Assembly: GCF_001883705.2 (NCBI RefSeq) | Contig: NZ_MDEQ02000023.1 | Span: forward strand, 52,050-116,049 | DNA from: Burkholderia catarinensis | GTDB taxonomy: Bacteria > Pseudomonadota > Gammaproteobacteria > Burkholderiales > Burkholderiaceae | Direction: 5' to 3' | DNA: 64,000 nucleotides | Shown: in pieces, positions 43,605 to 52,211 of the stretch | Layout of the letters: every line of letters starts with the position of its first letter | Numbering within the stretch: the first letter of the stretch is position 1 | Position numbers and translations under genes: made by a program | Notes under the pieces: generated by a model | Database searches by the model: none | What the model was told of the DNA's origin: nothing | Seen by the model: only the letters and a program-made list of their open reading frames with translations

Positions 43605-44141
43605 ATGAAAATCAGCAAACTCGTTCTCGCACTGGGTATCGCAGGTGCAGTGATCGGCACGGCACAGGCAGCACCGAAGACGGACAACCAGGTTTCGAAG
43701 AAGATCACGCTCACCGCGCAGATCAACGACGGCATTTTCGTGTCGAAGCCGGACGGCTCGAGCTGGTACTCGTCGGAAGAGCTGGACGCTGAAGACTACA
43801 CGCAGAAGAAGTTCAACAAGTCGCTGCCGATCCGCGTCTGGACGAAGAACGCCGACTTCAACGTGTCGCTGGCCCAGCCGCTGAAGATGGCCGGCAACAA
43901 CTACGAGATGAAGAACGTAAAGGTCGCACTGACGAGCACGGCAGGCGATACGGCACTCGAGGATCTCGCGGTCAAGAAGATCACGCAAGTTGTCCCGGGT
44001 AACGGCGGCTTCGACGAAATCCACAACCTGAAGGTCAGCGTCGAGGCACCGACCCAAGTCGGCTCGCTGAGCACCAACGGCAGCTACAGCGGCGATCTGG
44101 TCATGCTGTTCGAGCCGACGGCAACGACCCCGGCCGAGTAA
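43605..44141 (+). CDS. Major fimbrial subunit, CS1/CblA-type
   Basis: A 178-residue exported pilin (signal peptide MKISKLVLALGIAGAVIGTA, then QAAPKTDN). The mature chain is short and beta-rich with no cysteines: ITLTAQINDGIFVSKPDGSS, KSLPIRVWTKNADFNVSLAQ, and a conserved end NGSYSGDLVMLFEP. Lack of Cys and the donor-strand-like N-terminus fit the CS1/CFA-type (class 5, alternate chaperone-usher) pilins such as CblA of cable pili. It is the first gene of the operon and the most divergent of four pilins here. A stem-loop follows and probably lets the pilin be made in excess over the usher. Confidence 0.85.
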   Translation: MKISKLVLALGIAGAVIGTAQAAPKTDNQVSKKITLTAQINDGIFVSKPDGSSWYSSEELDAEDYTQKKFNKSLPIRVWTKNADFNVSLAQPLKMAGNNYEMKNVKVALTSTAGDTALEDLAVKKITQVVPGNGGFDEIHNLKVSVEAPTQVGSLSTNGSYSGDLVMLFEPTATTPAE

Positions 44142-44157
44142 TACCCCTCCCCTCCGA

Positions 44158-44190
44158 AGTCGAGGCCCGGATCCCGTCCGGGTTTCGACT
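44158..44190 (+). terminator. Intercistronic stem-loop between major pilin and usher
   Basis: AGTCGA-GG-CCCGGA pairs with TCCGGG-TT-TCGACT (two G-U pairs in RNA) around a five-base loop, 17 bases after the pilin stop. No T-run. Such partial terminators raise pilin over usher. Confidence 0.65.
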
Positions 44191-44259
44191 CTTGCATCTC
44201 ATCAGCAAGGATAAGTCCGCTTGCCGATTTAAATCCCAAACCATTAAAAAGACATTAGC

Positions 44260-46539
44260 GTGTTCGCCTATCAAGCCCCTTTTCGATTCAACAAGCTGTG
44301 GCTGGGTGCATTCATTTTTGTTTCATCGCACTCGTTCGCAGAGGTCAAGGTATCGTACGGGGTACCCGACGGGTTCAGTGCGGCCGAACTGGACGATAGC
44401 GCGAATTATGTCGCCACCTTTAATGGCAAAACCCTTCCCGGGTTCATCAGCTATTCGGCAAAAGCGGCGTCGCTCGAATTCGACGCGCTCAAATACGCGG
44501 CAAACGGCATTTCGCCGGACGATGTCGATACGATCCGCAGCGTCATCTCGCAGATCGACTACAAGCGTTGCAGCAAGGGCTGCGACGTGCAGATCGCAGG
44601 CTATTACGTCACGATCGACAAGCTGAAGCGGTCGATCTCGATCCGCGATACGCGCGACGATTACGTCGTGCCGGAAACAACTTTCGGGCTGGTCAACAAC
44701 CAGTCGCTCGACTTGCGCGCGTCGTCCGACGGCTATCGCGCGGTCAACACGAACGGCAGTACGTGGGTCGGCTTGCCGTCGCGCAGCTTCGGCTACGTGA
44801 ACTGGTACGCGAACCGCACGCAATCGCAGGGCAGAAGCAGCGGCACGCAAGGCGTTTCGTCGTACTACCTGCAGAAGAACTTCGCCAACACCTACGTGCG
44901 GGCGGGTAAACAGAACAGCATCGACTACGCGTCGGGCTCGGTCAGCACGCTGCTGTCGCCGAGCTTCGACCAGTTCGTCACCGTTGGCAGCCAGAGCAAC
45001 TTTCAGGCGGATCGCAATGCCGGCTCGCTGATTCTCTACGCTACCGCGGAAGGCAACTACGAGTTCTACCGCAACGGCCGTCTCATCATGAAGCGGCCGG
45101 CCATTCTCGGCCGCAATGAAATCAGCTACGCGGATCTGCCCGGCGGCTACTACTCGGTGCAGGTTCGCCTGGTCGATCGCAACGGCAACGTGGTCACGCA
45201 GGAAATCCGCGAGATCAACAACGTCAACTTCGGCGCGGCGGGCGGCGGCAACGCATGGCATTTCACCGCCGGCAAGGAAATGAGCGTTCGGGGCGGCTTC
45301 CTGATGGAAGCCGCGGTGAGCCGGAACTTCAGCCAGTTCTACATGAACGCGTCGACGCTCGTCGGCCACGGCGGAGACTGGGCCACCGAAATAAACGTCA
45401 CGCGCCCGATGAAGATCGGCAACGTCGACGTCACGCCGACGCTCGGCGTGCTGGGCGGCGAACGCAAGGCGGGCGGCTATATCAGCGTCGCGGCGTCCGG
45501 CGAGGCGCTCGGCAACGTGATGGTCAGCCGCTACCTGAACAACGACGTGTCGCGGTTCTATGCGGGCACGCCGAGCACGAGCTTCTCGTATAGCCGCAAC
45601 GTTCGCGGCGCGACGGTCGGCTACAACTACCAGAAGTCGGGCTTCGGCAAGACGCAGCAGGCCGAAGTGCGCTGGAACTACCGGCCGAACGGCTTGTGGG
45701 GCACCTTCGCACTGGGCGTGCAAAAAGGCAGCTTCGGCCAGAACAACGGCGGCTATGGCGTGTATTTCAACATGACCATGCAGCTCGAAAAGACCCAGGC
45801 GAGCTTCAGCGCGGCGCGCTCCGGCGGGCAGACGCAATTGAGCGGCGATTACCGCAAGGATTTCCAGGACGGCTTCGGCACGACGACCGTCGGCATCACG
45901 GGCAGCCGCGTGAATGCCGAGTATGGCGTGAACGTGTACGGCACCCGCTCGGGCACGCGCGGCGATGCATCGCTGAACCTCGGCCGCAGCGGCGGCGCGA
46001 CCAACCTGGACTTCAACTACCGCGGCATGGTCGCGGCCAACAAGGACGGCGTGGCGTTCGGTCGTTACAGCAACGGCGGCAGCGCGATGCTGCTGAGCAC
46101 GCCAAAAATCGACGGCGTGAAGTACGGCTTCAACGTCGAAGGCAATCCGGTGGCCGGCAACAGCACCTATGCGGTGCCGGTCAATACGTATAACGACCTG
46201 CCTTTCGCGCGCGTGATGAGCACCAGCGAGAAGCTCGACATGAACGTCGAGGTGCCGGTAAACATCGTCCGCGCGCATCCGGGGCAGGTGTATTCGGCGA
46301 AGGCGAAGGTCGACATCAGCATGATCTACAGCGGCTTCCTGAAGGACGCCGCGGGGCAGCCGATCAGCGGGAAGGTTGAAGAAACCGGTGACGCTGTCCA
46401 CCGCAACGGCCTGTTCTCGATCGTGAGCAAGACGATGCTCTCGAACATCACGGTCGCAGGCAACGGGCACCGCTACACGTGCAGCCTGAAGGATGCCGAC
46501 GGCAACGACTTCCGCTGCACGCCGAAAAACATTGAATGA
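44260..46539 (+). CDS. Outer-membrane fimbrial usher, CS1/CooC/CblC-type
   Basis: A 759-residue usher from GTG 44260, with signal peptide (NKLWLGAFIFVSSHSFAEVK). An N-terminal chaperone-binding region precedes a long beta-barrel. Family landmarks are NRNGRLIMKRPAILGRNEIS-type and the segment LPGGYYSVQVRLVDRNGNVV that marks the barrel/plug region. The barrel has repeated antiparallel strands (SQFYMNASTLVGHGGDWATE). The C-terminal part (DISMIYSGFLKDAAGQPISG) forms the periplasmic domain, with its two Cys near the end (TCSLKD, FRCTP). It assembles subunits delivered by the chaperones. Only one usher serves all four pilins and three tip proteins. Confidence 0.9.
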   Translation: MFAYQAPFRFNKLWLGAFIFVSSHSFAEVKVSYGVPDGFSAAELDDSANYVATFNGKTLPGFISYSAKAASLEFDALKYAANGISPDDVDTIRSVISQIDYKRCSKGCDVQIAGYYVTIDKLKRSISIRDTRDDYVVPETTFGLVNNQSLDLRASSDGYRAVNTNGSTWVGLPSRSFGYVNWYANRTQSQGRSSGTQGVSSYYLQKNFANTYVRAGKQNSIDYASGSVSTLLSPSFDQFVTVGSQSNFQADRNAGSLILYATAEGNYEFYRNGRLIMKRPAILGRNEISYADLPGGYYSVQVRLVDRNGNVVTQEIREINNVNFGAAGGGNAWHFTAGKEMSVRGGFLMEAAVSRNFSQFYMNASTLVGHGGDWATEINVTRPMKIGNVDVTPTLGVLGGERKAGGYISVAASGEALGNVMVSRYLNNDVSRFYAGTPSTSFSYSRNVRGATVGYNYQKSGFGKTQQAEVRWNYRPNGLWGTFALGVQKGSFGQNNGGYGVYFNMTMQLEKTQASFSAARSGGQTQLSGDYRKDFQDGFGTTTVGITGSRVNAEYGVNVYGTRSGTRGDASLNLGRSGGATNLDFNYRGMVAANKDGVAFGRYSNGGSAMLLSTPKIDGVKYGFNVEGNPVAGNSTYAVPVNTYNDLPFARVMSTSEKLDMNVEVPVNIVRAHPGQVYSAKAKVDISMIYSGFLKDAAGQPISGKVEETGDAVHRNGLFSIVSKTMLSNITVAGNGHRYTCSLKDADGNDFRCTPKNIE

Positions 46540-46551
46540 CGGAGTATTGAC

Positions 46552-47238
46552 ATGAACTTCAAACTGACGCTTGCAGCGCCGATCCTCACAGCCCTCCTGT
46601 TCACGGCGGCTCCGTCGGTCCACGCGGAAGGCGAACTCATGGTGATGCCGGCTTCGACCCGCGTGTACAACAATCACGAGCAGAAAGTGACGGCGAAGAA
46701 CATGGGCGACGCGCCGCTCTATCTGAACATTTCGCTCCAGAAGGTGACGAACCCCGGCATGCTCCCGGAACAGAAGGTGGCCCTCGGCGAGCTCGAGCAT
46801 CCGGGCCTGATCGCGAACCCCGACAAATTGACGCTGGGGCCGAACCAGACGCGCCAGATCGTCCTGAAATCGCTGATGGAACCGCAGCAGGAAGAGCTGT
46901 ATCGCCTGTATATCGTTCCGGTCAAATCGCTGAAGGTCGACGAGGCGCCGCAGGACAAGATCAGCGCGCCGATGACTTTCTCGATCGGCTATGGCGTGCT
47001 GGTGCGACACATGCCGCCGCCAGCGAAGCAGCGCACCGGTTGGGCGCATCGTTGCGAAAACGGCGGCATCACGCTGGAAACGACGGGCAATGTTCGCGAG
47101 CTGCTGACCGATGTTTCGTACAACAACGCGAAAGAATCGAAGACCGTCGCGCTGTTCCCAGGAACGCCGCAGCACTTCACCACGAAGCACATGACGCTGC
47201 GCGCCGGCGATGAGCAGAAGACGCTGGAGTGTTCGTAA
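46552..47238 (+). CDS. Periplasmic fimbrial chaperone, CS1/CblB-type, full length
   Basis: A 228-residue chaperone with signal peptide (ILTALLFTAAPSVHAEGELM). Domain 1 has the CS1-chaperone pattern YLNISLQKVTNPGMLPEQKV then ANPDKLTLGPNQTRQIVLKS; domain 2 begins after IGYGVLVRHMPPPA and ends in a Cys (KTLECS). Chaperones donate a strand to pilins and keep them from premature polymerising. It follows the usher by 12 bases. The next gene starts within its stop codon (TAATG at 47236-47240) and encodes a second, shorter relative. Confidence 0.88.
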   Translation: MNFKLTLAAPILTALLFTAAPSVHAEGELMVMPASTRVYNNHEQKVTAKNMGDAPLYLNISLQKVTNPGMLPEQKVALGELEHPGLIANPDKLTLGPNQTRQIVLKSLMEPQQEELYRLYIVPVKSLKVDEAPQDKISAPMTFSIGYGVLVRHMPPPAKQRTGWAHRCENGGITLETTGNVRELLTDVSYNNAKESKTVALFPGTPQHFTTKHMTLRAGDEQKTLECS

Positions 47239-47714
47239 TGAAACGCGGGCTCGGAACGGCGCTGGGCCTGCTGGCGGCTCTGTGCTGCTCGAGCGCGCTG
47301 GCGGCGGGTGTTCTGAAGCTGTCGCGCACGGAACTGAGGCTCGAGCCCGGTAACCCGGCGAGCGAGCTGTGGGTCGAGAACATCGGCGATACACCGCTGT
47401 ACCTGGACGTGACGCAACACCTCGTGACGAATCCGGGGCACGCTCCCGAGCATCTGGTTCCGGTCACGGAAGTTGAACACCCTGCGCTGCTGGTGCAGCC
47501 CAGCCGGCTCACGCTGTCGCCTCGGCAACGATACAGGATGGTGATCAAGGAACTGGCCGCGCCATCAAAGACGCAGGTGTGGCGACTGACGTTCCGCCCC
47601 AAGGAGAACATCGTCGTCAACGCCGCCGAAGATGGAGATGTGCAACCAGCACCACTGATCATCAGCGTCGGTTACGGCGTGGTGATCTATCACCTGAGTG
47701 GTCGGCAGCAATAG
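47238..47714 (+). CDS. Half-chaperone: single-domain CS1-type chaperone-like protein
   Basis: A 158-residue exported protein with a complete signal peptide (GLGTALGLLAALCCSSALAA). It covers only the first immunoglobulin-like domain of a CS1 chaperone: YLDVTQHLVTNPGHAPEHLV, LVQPSRLTLSPRQRYRMVIK and ISVGYGVVIYHLSGRQQ, then stops where domain 2 would begin. Typical chaperones have about 230 residues. The start overlaps the upstream chaperone stop. It opens the first tandem unit. Whether one domain can hold a subunit is unknown; it might serve the tip protein or be an early stage of decay. Units 2 and 3 carry broken copies. Confidence 0.75.
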   Translation: MKRGLGTALGLLAALCCSSALAAGVLKLSRTELRLEPGNPASELWVENIGDTPLYLDVTQHLVTNPGHAPEHLVPVTEVEHPALLVQPSRLTLSPRQRYRMVIKELAAPSKTQVWRLTFRPKENIVVNAAEDGDVQPAPLIISVGYGVVIYHLSGRQQ

Positions 47715-47903
47715 CGATGCTGTATGTGGAGTCTCGGTGGAGTGCTGACAGCGCCATTGGAAGTATGGCCAGAGCATGGTGATGCCGTGCGATTGCGTCA
47801 TCAACTATCGGTTCGAATCAAGTGGAAAATGCATCACTCATACTTTCCATTTCATCCACTACGGCAATGTCCGCCGAAGCCACTCTCGCAAATAATTGTA
47901 GAT

Positions 47904-48932
47904 ATGAAAATCGACGAAATTTTCGGAAGACTTGTCCGCATAAGATGGCAGACATTGCTACTAACATTTTCCATTTACCTCACCGCAACAACGTCCAACG
48001 CTCAAGGTGCCTTTCCGCCACTTATCCTCGACAATGTCAGTAATGGATATAGCGGATGTTCGTGGCAGGACAACGGCAACGGAACCAGTAGCGTCCGTTT
48101 GACGATTGATTACAAAACGTCCAACGGTCATACCGCCGGCAACCCGTTTTACTCACGTGGATTATTTGTCTACAAGTATGATAAACAAGGGAAGCTTCAG
48201 CCAGCCGCCCTAGCCAGCATCATCTATCTGAATGGATGGAACACTACTTACGGTCTCGGGGGGGGTGACTATTATTCGTACTTCTCCACCTATTCATCGA
48301 CGGACAACCAATGGAAAAAAACCGATCCATTTATTGCAAATATTGAATTAGTAATAAGAAATTCGATGATTACTGACTGGCCCGCAATTGGTGTTCGCGC
48401 TGGCAATGTCTCGCCTGATTCGGCGCCCGACGTTGGAGAAATCAATGGCGTGGCCTATATCAGCCGTGACGGACTCAACGGTACGTGCCAGGTCATAACC
48501 GATCCAACGAATCCCCCGCCGCCTCAGCTTGGGATCAATGTTACGGCACCGGACTGGAATCTTGGCGAGTTGCCGCGAGGCGACGGCAAAAAGACGTTCA
48601 ACAACGCAGCAGATCAGCTTTGCTTCACTTACGCGGCCGCAGCTGTCAGCGGCAAGAACTTCGTTATCAATGCCAGCAACGCCAACGGCATCGTCAATGG
48701 TCGCTACCAGCTCAGGCACGTATCCGACGCTTCCCAGATCGTGCCTTACAACATAACGCTGGACAGTGGTAGCTCGACCCTCGCACTGCCGAACCGCAAC
48801 AACTCCGCATTGCAGCTTAGCAGCACGGGCAAGACCTGCTTCGTTCCGACGTTCAGCACGACATTGAACACCGGCACGGCGCTGGGCGACTACAGCGACG
48901 TGCTGACGTTCACCGTCGTCACCAAATCGTAG
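47904..48932 (+). CDS. Fimbrial tip adhesin 1, CblD-like
   Basis: A 342-residue exported protein with signal peptide (WQTLLLTFSIYLTATTSNAQ). The N-terminal lectin-like half opens VSNGYSGCSWQDNGNGTSSV. The C-terminal pilin half starts at NPPPPQLGINVTAPDWNLGE and has the Cys pair QLCFTY and KTCFVPTF. This two-domain layout matches CblD/CooD initiator tips, which start polymerisation and bind receptors. ATG 47904 is preferred over upstream frames, which lack protein-like composition. The AT-rich N-terminal coding part contrasts with the GC-rich conserved end. The pilin gene follows after eight bases. Confidence 0.82.
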   Translation: MKIDEIFGRLVRIRWQTLLLTFSIYLTATTSNAQGAFPPLILDNVSNGYSGCSWQDNGNGTSSVRLTIDYKTSNGHTAGNPFYSRGLFVYKYDKQGKLQPAALASIIYLNGWNTTYGLGGGDYYSYFSTYSSTDNQWKKTDPFIANIELVIRNSMITDWPAIGVRAGNVSPDSAPDVGEINGVAYISRDGLNGTCQVITDPTNPPPPQLGINVTAPDWNLGELPRGDGKKTFNNAADQLCFTYAAAAVSGKNFVINASNANGIVNGRYQLRHVSDASQIVPYNITLDSGSSTLALPNRNNSALQLSSTGKTCFVPTFSTTLNTGTALGDYSDVLTFTVVTKS

Positions 48933-48940
48933 GAGGCTTC

Positions 48941-49489
48941 ATGAGAATTCGAATCGTCGGTGGCTGGATCGCAGCGCTGATTTTCCTGCCGGCCCTCGCG
49001 TCTGCGCAGAATATCCAGCTCGGCGGCAAAACCACGAGCAAGGTCACGGCCAGCGTCACCCAGTCATTCGTCTTCGAAGTCACCGACGACAAGGGCGGGT
49101 GGTTTGAACAAGGGCTGGCCATGCAGCAGCTCGGCGGCTGGAATACGCCTTACGAGGTGACCGCACGGCTGCGCGTGCTGTCGACCAGCCGCGACTTCCA
49201 GGTCCGTCTGGACGAGCCGCTGCAGATCCGCAATCAGGCGGATCCCACGAAGGCGTTCCGGCAGCCGTCCGTCAGCCTCGGCGCCGAGAGCGGCGAGCCA
49301 AAGGCACTCGTGGTCGGCCAGATGACAGCATTCCAGAACCCGGCGGCACCGTCGCCCGCAGACGATTCGATCGGCTACTACACGCTCGCGGTTTCCGCGT
49401 ATCCACCGGAAGGCGACTTCAAGACCACGGCCGGTACGTACGGCGGTGTGTTGTCGTTGACTTTCGAACCCGTCGTGACGGCGCCTTGA
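48941..49489 (+). CDS. Fimbrial pilin of tandem unit 1
   Basis: A 182-residue exported pilin (signal peptide GGWIAALIFLPALASA). It has no cysteines. Segments ITA/VTASVTQSFVFEVTDDKG, LRVLSTSRDFQVRLDEPLQI and YGGVLSLTFEPVV define the family. It is nearly identical to the pilins at 51076 and 53246 and more distantly related to the operon's first pilin. An AGGAGG-like site precedes it. A dyad after its stop (CGCTGA-TATG-TCAGCG at 49509-49524) may end or stabilise the transcript. Confidence 0.85.
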   Translation: MRIRIVGGWIAALIFLPALASAQNIQLGGKTTSKVTASVTQSFVFEVTDDKGGWFEQGLAMQQLGGWNTPYEVTARLRVLSTSRDFQVRLDEPLQIRNQADPTKAFRQPSVSLGAESGEPKALVVGQMTAFQNPAAPSPADDSIGYYTLAVSAYPPEGDFKTTAGTYGGVLSLTFEPVVTAP

Positions 49490-49508
49490 GGGCTTGCCGG
49501 GCGTGTCT

Positions 49509-49524
49509 CGCTGATATGTCAGCG
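49509..49524 (+). terminator. Dyad after pilin of unit 1
   Basis: CGCTGA and TCAGCG form a perfect six-base stem with loop TATG, 20 bases after the pilin stop. The same dyad follows the unit 3 pilin at 53814-53829; in unit 2 it is decayed. Confidence 0.45.
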
Positions 49525-49574
49525 CGTGCTGTCGAGCGGCGTTCGGAGAGATTTCAATGCCGCCATCGCCGCCC

Positions 49575-49770
49575 GTCATGCTCGCTTGAATCATGGATTC
49601 AAAAATCGTCGCGTACGAACGTGACGCAGTACCCAGTGACGAATCCGGGGTATTCCCCGGAGCATCTGGTTCCGGTCATGGAAGTCGAACGACCCACGCT
49701 GCTGGTTTTGCCAACCCGGCTGACGCTTTCGCCTGCACGGAAATACCGGATGGTGATGAAAGTGCTGGTT
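49575..49770 (+). repeat. Near-identical duplication, copy B
   Basis: From GTCATGCTCG at 49575 the sequence matches the block at 51701-51896 almost base for base, with the first 53 bases identical, then drifts. It contains the 5' edge of the broken half-chaperone copy. Confidence 0.85.
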
Positions 49771-50004
49771 GTGCCGCGCAAATCCCAGGTTTGGCGCATA
49801 ACGTTCCGTCCTGAGGAGCACATCGTCGTCGATGTCGAAAATGCGAAAAGTACGCCAGTGCCGCTATTCCTCAGCGTGGGCTACGGCATCGTGACATACC
49901 AGTCTAATGGACATAAGCAACATCCCTTCCATTTCAGAAAATTAATCTCCCGCCTCACCAATGATTTCTCGTTGCAAGCGAATGAAATCCGTAAAAATCT
50001 TTAA
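49618..50004 (+). pseudogene. Half-chaperone remnant, unit 2 (5'-truncated)
   Basis: The frame reads NVTQYPVTNPGYSPEHLVPV, TLLVLPTRLTLSPARKYRMV and SVGYGIVTYQSNG, matching the intact half-chaperone from about its residue 44 to near its end. The signal peptide and first strands are missing; upstream sequence is unrelated. Without export the fragment should not work as a chaperone. Confidence 0.8.
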
Positions 50005-50066
50005 GATTAGACTGAACTATCCGCCCGATTAAATTCACTTGCAAATATCCTGGATAACGGAAAATC

Positions 50067-51068
50067 ATGAATTATCAAAATATTACCCTAAAAAGACTCC
50101 TGAATTTATCGATTGTCGCATTTTTCCCATTCCTTGTATTTTTTTCCGGCGAAGCCAATGCATTTGTACTCGTGCTGCGCGACATAAGCAGCGGATACGG
50201 CGCTTGCTCGTGGCAAGAAAACGGAGACGGAACAAGCACCATTCGCGTTGCGGTCAGTTTCAAGGAGGCATCGAAAGCCGGCGTCCCGACGTATGTTTCG
50301 CGTGGCGTATTGCTCTATACATACGACAAAAATGGCGTTCCAAAACCGAACAATGCCGTAGCAAAAAGTGTAAAACTAAATGGGGTGTCAAATACCCTGT
50401 CGTATACAGGTGAAAACTATATGATCTATTACGGCTATGGAAACAGTACCTGGATGGATTTGCGCCCCTTCACTGCAAACTTTGAGATCGTAATAGACAA
50501 CAAGCTCGTTGCCGATTGGCCTGCATTTGGTTTGCGCGCAGGGCATTACACAACGAGCGACGATATCGGCGAAATAAAAGGCGCGGCCTACGTCAGTCGT
50601 TACGGCAATGCTACCGGGGGTACGTGCAAGGTTATTGATCCGGCAAATCCGCCTCCGCCCATTGTCGCGATGAATATCACGACACCAGACTGGAATCTCG
50701 GCGACCTGAAGCTTGGCGACAACGAGAAGGCCTTCACCAGCAGCGCGGATCAGCTTTGCTTCGTATACACGGGTGCGGCAGTCAGCGGCAGGAACTACAT
50801 CATCAACGCCAGCAATGCCAATGGCGTGGTAAACGGCCGTTATCTGCTCAAGCATCTGACCGACACGTCGAAGACAGTGCCCTATAACGTCAAGCTGGAT
50901 AGCGGAACCTCGGTTATCTCTCTGCCAAACACGCGCTCTGCTGCCGTTCCACTCAGCACGTCCGGCAAAACCTGCTTCGTCCCGACTTTCACGGCGACGG
51001 TAGGCGAGCTTGCCAAGGAAGGCGATTACAGCGATGTCCTGACATTCACGGTCGTAACCAAGCCATAG
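50067..51068 (+). CDS. Fimbrial tip adhesin 2, CblD-like
   Basis: A 333-residue exported protein (signal peptide about residues 1-32, LNLSIVAFFPFLVFFSGEAN then AF). The N-terminal half opens ISSGYGACSWQENGDGTSTI and differs from the other tips; the C-terminal pilin half starts at NPPPPIVAMNITTPDWNLGD, with Cys pair QLCFVY and KTCFVPTF. The conserved end DYSDVLTFTVVTKP matches tip 1. The distinct lectin-like half suggests different receptor binding. ATG 50067 follows a short AT-rich leader. The unit 2 pilin gene begins eight bases after its stop. Confidence 0.82.
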   Translation: MNYQNITLKRLLNLSIVAFFPFLVFFSGEANAFVLVLRDISSGYGACSWQENGDGTSTIRVAVSFKEASKAGVPTYVSRGVLLYTYDKNGVPKPNNAVAKSVKLNGVSNTLSYTGENYMIYYGYGNSTWMDLRPFTANFEIVIDNKLVADWPAFGLRAGHYTTSDDIGEIKGAAYVSRYGNATGGTCKVIDPANPPPPIVAMNITTPDWNLGDLKLGDNEKAFTSSADQLCFVYTGAAVSGRNYIINASNANGVVNGRYLLKHLTDTSKTVPYNVKLDSGTSVISLPNTRSAAVPLSTSGKTCFVPTFTATVGELAKEGDYSDVLTFTVVTKP

Positions 51069-51075
51069 GAACGAC

Positions 51076-51615
51076 ATGAAGAAGCGTATTCTCGGCGGCA
51101 CGTTGGCCGCTCTGGTTTGCCTGCCCGCGCTCGCGGCAGAACAAATCGATCTCCTCGGAAAGACGACAAGCAAGATTACCGCCCGTGTCGTTCTGAACCA
51201 CTTCGAAGTGACGGACGAGGGCGGGTGGTTCACGCAAGGCCTCGAAATGCGGCAACTCGGCGGCTGGAACACGCCTTATGAAGTGCAGGCACGGCTGCGC
51301 GTGCTGTCGACCAGCCGCGACTTCCAGGTCCGCCTGGACGAACCGTTGCAGATCCGCAATCAGGCCGATCTCAAGAAGATGTTCCGACAGCCGTCCGTCA
51401 GCCTCGGTGCCGACGACGGTCAGCCGAAGGTGCTCGCGGTGGGCCAGAGCACGACATTCACGAACCCGGCACCGCCGGTGGCCGGGACCGATTCGGTCGG
51501 TTACTACAATCTCGTGGTTTCCGCCTATCCGCCGGAGGGCGACTTCAAGACCACGGCCGGTACGTACGGCGGTGTGTTATCGGTGACTTTCGAACCGGTG
51601 GTGAAGGCGCCTTGA
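51076..51615 (+). CDS. Fimbrial pilin of tandem unit 2
   Basis: A 179-residue exported pilin (signal peptide ILGGTLAALVCLPALAAEQI). It differs from the unit 1 and 3 copies mainly in its first 50 residues (LLGKTTSKITARVVLNHFEV, where three residues are deleted relative to SVTQSFVFEV) and is near-identical after that, through YPPEGDFKTTAGTYGGVLSV to FEPVVKAP. A GGAACGAC ribosome site precedes ATG 51076. The pattern implies gene conversion or recent duplication of the 3' half. Confidence 0.85.
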   Translation: MKKRILGGTLAALVCLPALAAEQIDLLGKTTSKITARVVLNHFEVTDEGGWFTQGLEMRQLGGWNTPYEVQARLRVLSTSRDFQVRLDEPLQIRNQADLKKMFRQPSVSLGADDGQPKVLAVGQSTTFTNPAPPVAGTDSVGYYNLVVSAYPPEGDFKTTAGTYGGVLSVTFEPVVKAP

Positions 51616-51700
51616 GGGCTAGCCGAATGTGTCCCGCGGATACACCGACGCGTGCTTTCGAGCGGCGATCGGTAAGATCTCACCGCCACGATTGCCGGCG

Positions 51701-51896
51701 GTCATGCTCGCTTGAATCATGGATTCAAAAATCGTCGCGTACGAACGTGACGCGGTACCCCGTGACGAATCCGGGGTATTCCCCGGAGCATCTGGTTCCG
51801 GTCACCGAAGTCGAACGACCCACGCTGCTGGTTTTGCCAACATGGCAAACGTTTGCGCCTGCACGGAAACACCGGATGGCGGTGAACGTGCCGGGT
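51701..51896 (+). repeat. Near-identical duplication, copy C
   Basis: Counterpart of the block at 49575-49770. The match is exact for the first 53 bases, remains very high through GTCGAACGACCCACGCTGCT, then falls off. Confidence 0.85.
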
Positions 51897-52040
51897 ATTC
51901 CGCACGCGCTCAAGCTCTGGCATGCGACTCCTCGTCCCGCAGAATACATCGTTGCCGATGCCGGCAAGACTGAAGGCGCACCGGCGCCGCTCTTTGTCAG
52001 TGCGGATTACGGCATCGTGACCTATCAGATTGTCGATAAA
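51744..52040 (+). pseudogene. Half-chaperone remnant, unit 3 (5'-truncated, decayed)
   Basis: Reads NVTRYPVTNPGYSPEHLVPV like unit 2, but the following part (TWQTFAPARKHRMAVNVPGI, then PHALKLWHATPRPAEYIVAD) has lost the conserved pattern. No signal peptide. The frame happens to stay open into the next tip gene; I treat that as chance because tip 3 has its own signal peptide and ribosome site at 52212. Confidence 0.78.
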
Positions 52041-52211
52041 ATAAAAAATCGTCTTCTTCTCGATAAAAAATTTTCAGTGACTGGCGGCTCCGCCATTCAC
52101 GAGAAAATCCTCCAGAGCAGTTTCAGATACCCCCCAATCAACACATCATCAATTGCATTGAACTCCAATGCAAATCCAGCACCTCGCCACCAAAACATTA
52201 GGAGTCCATCG

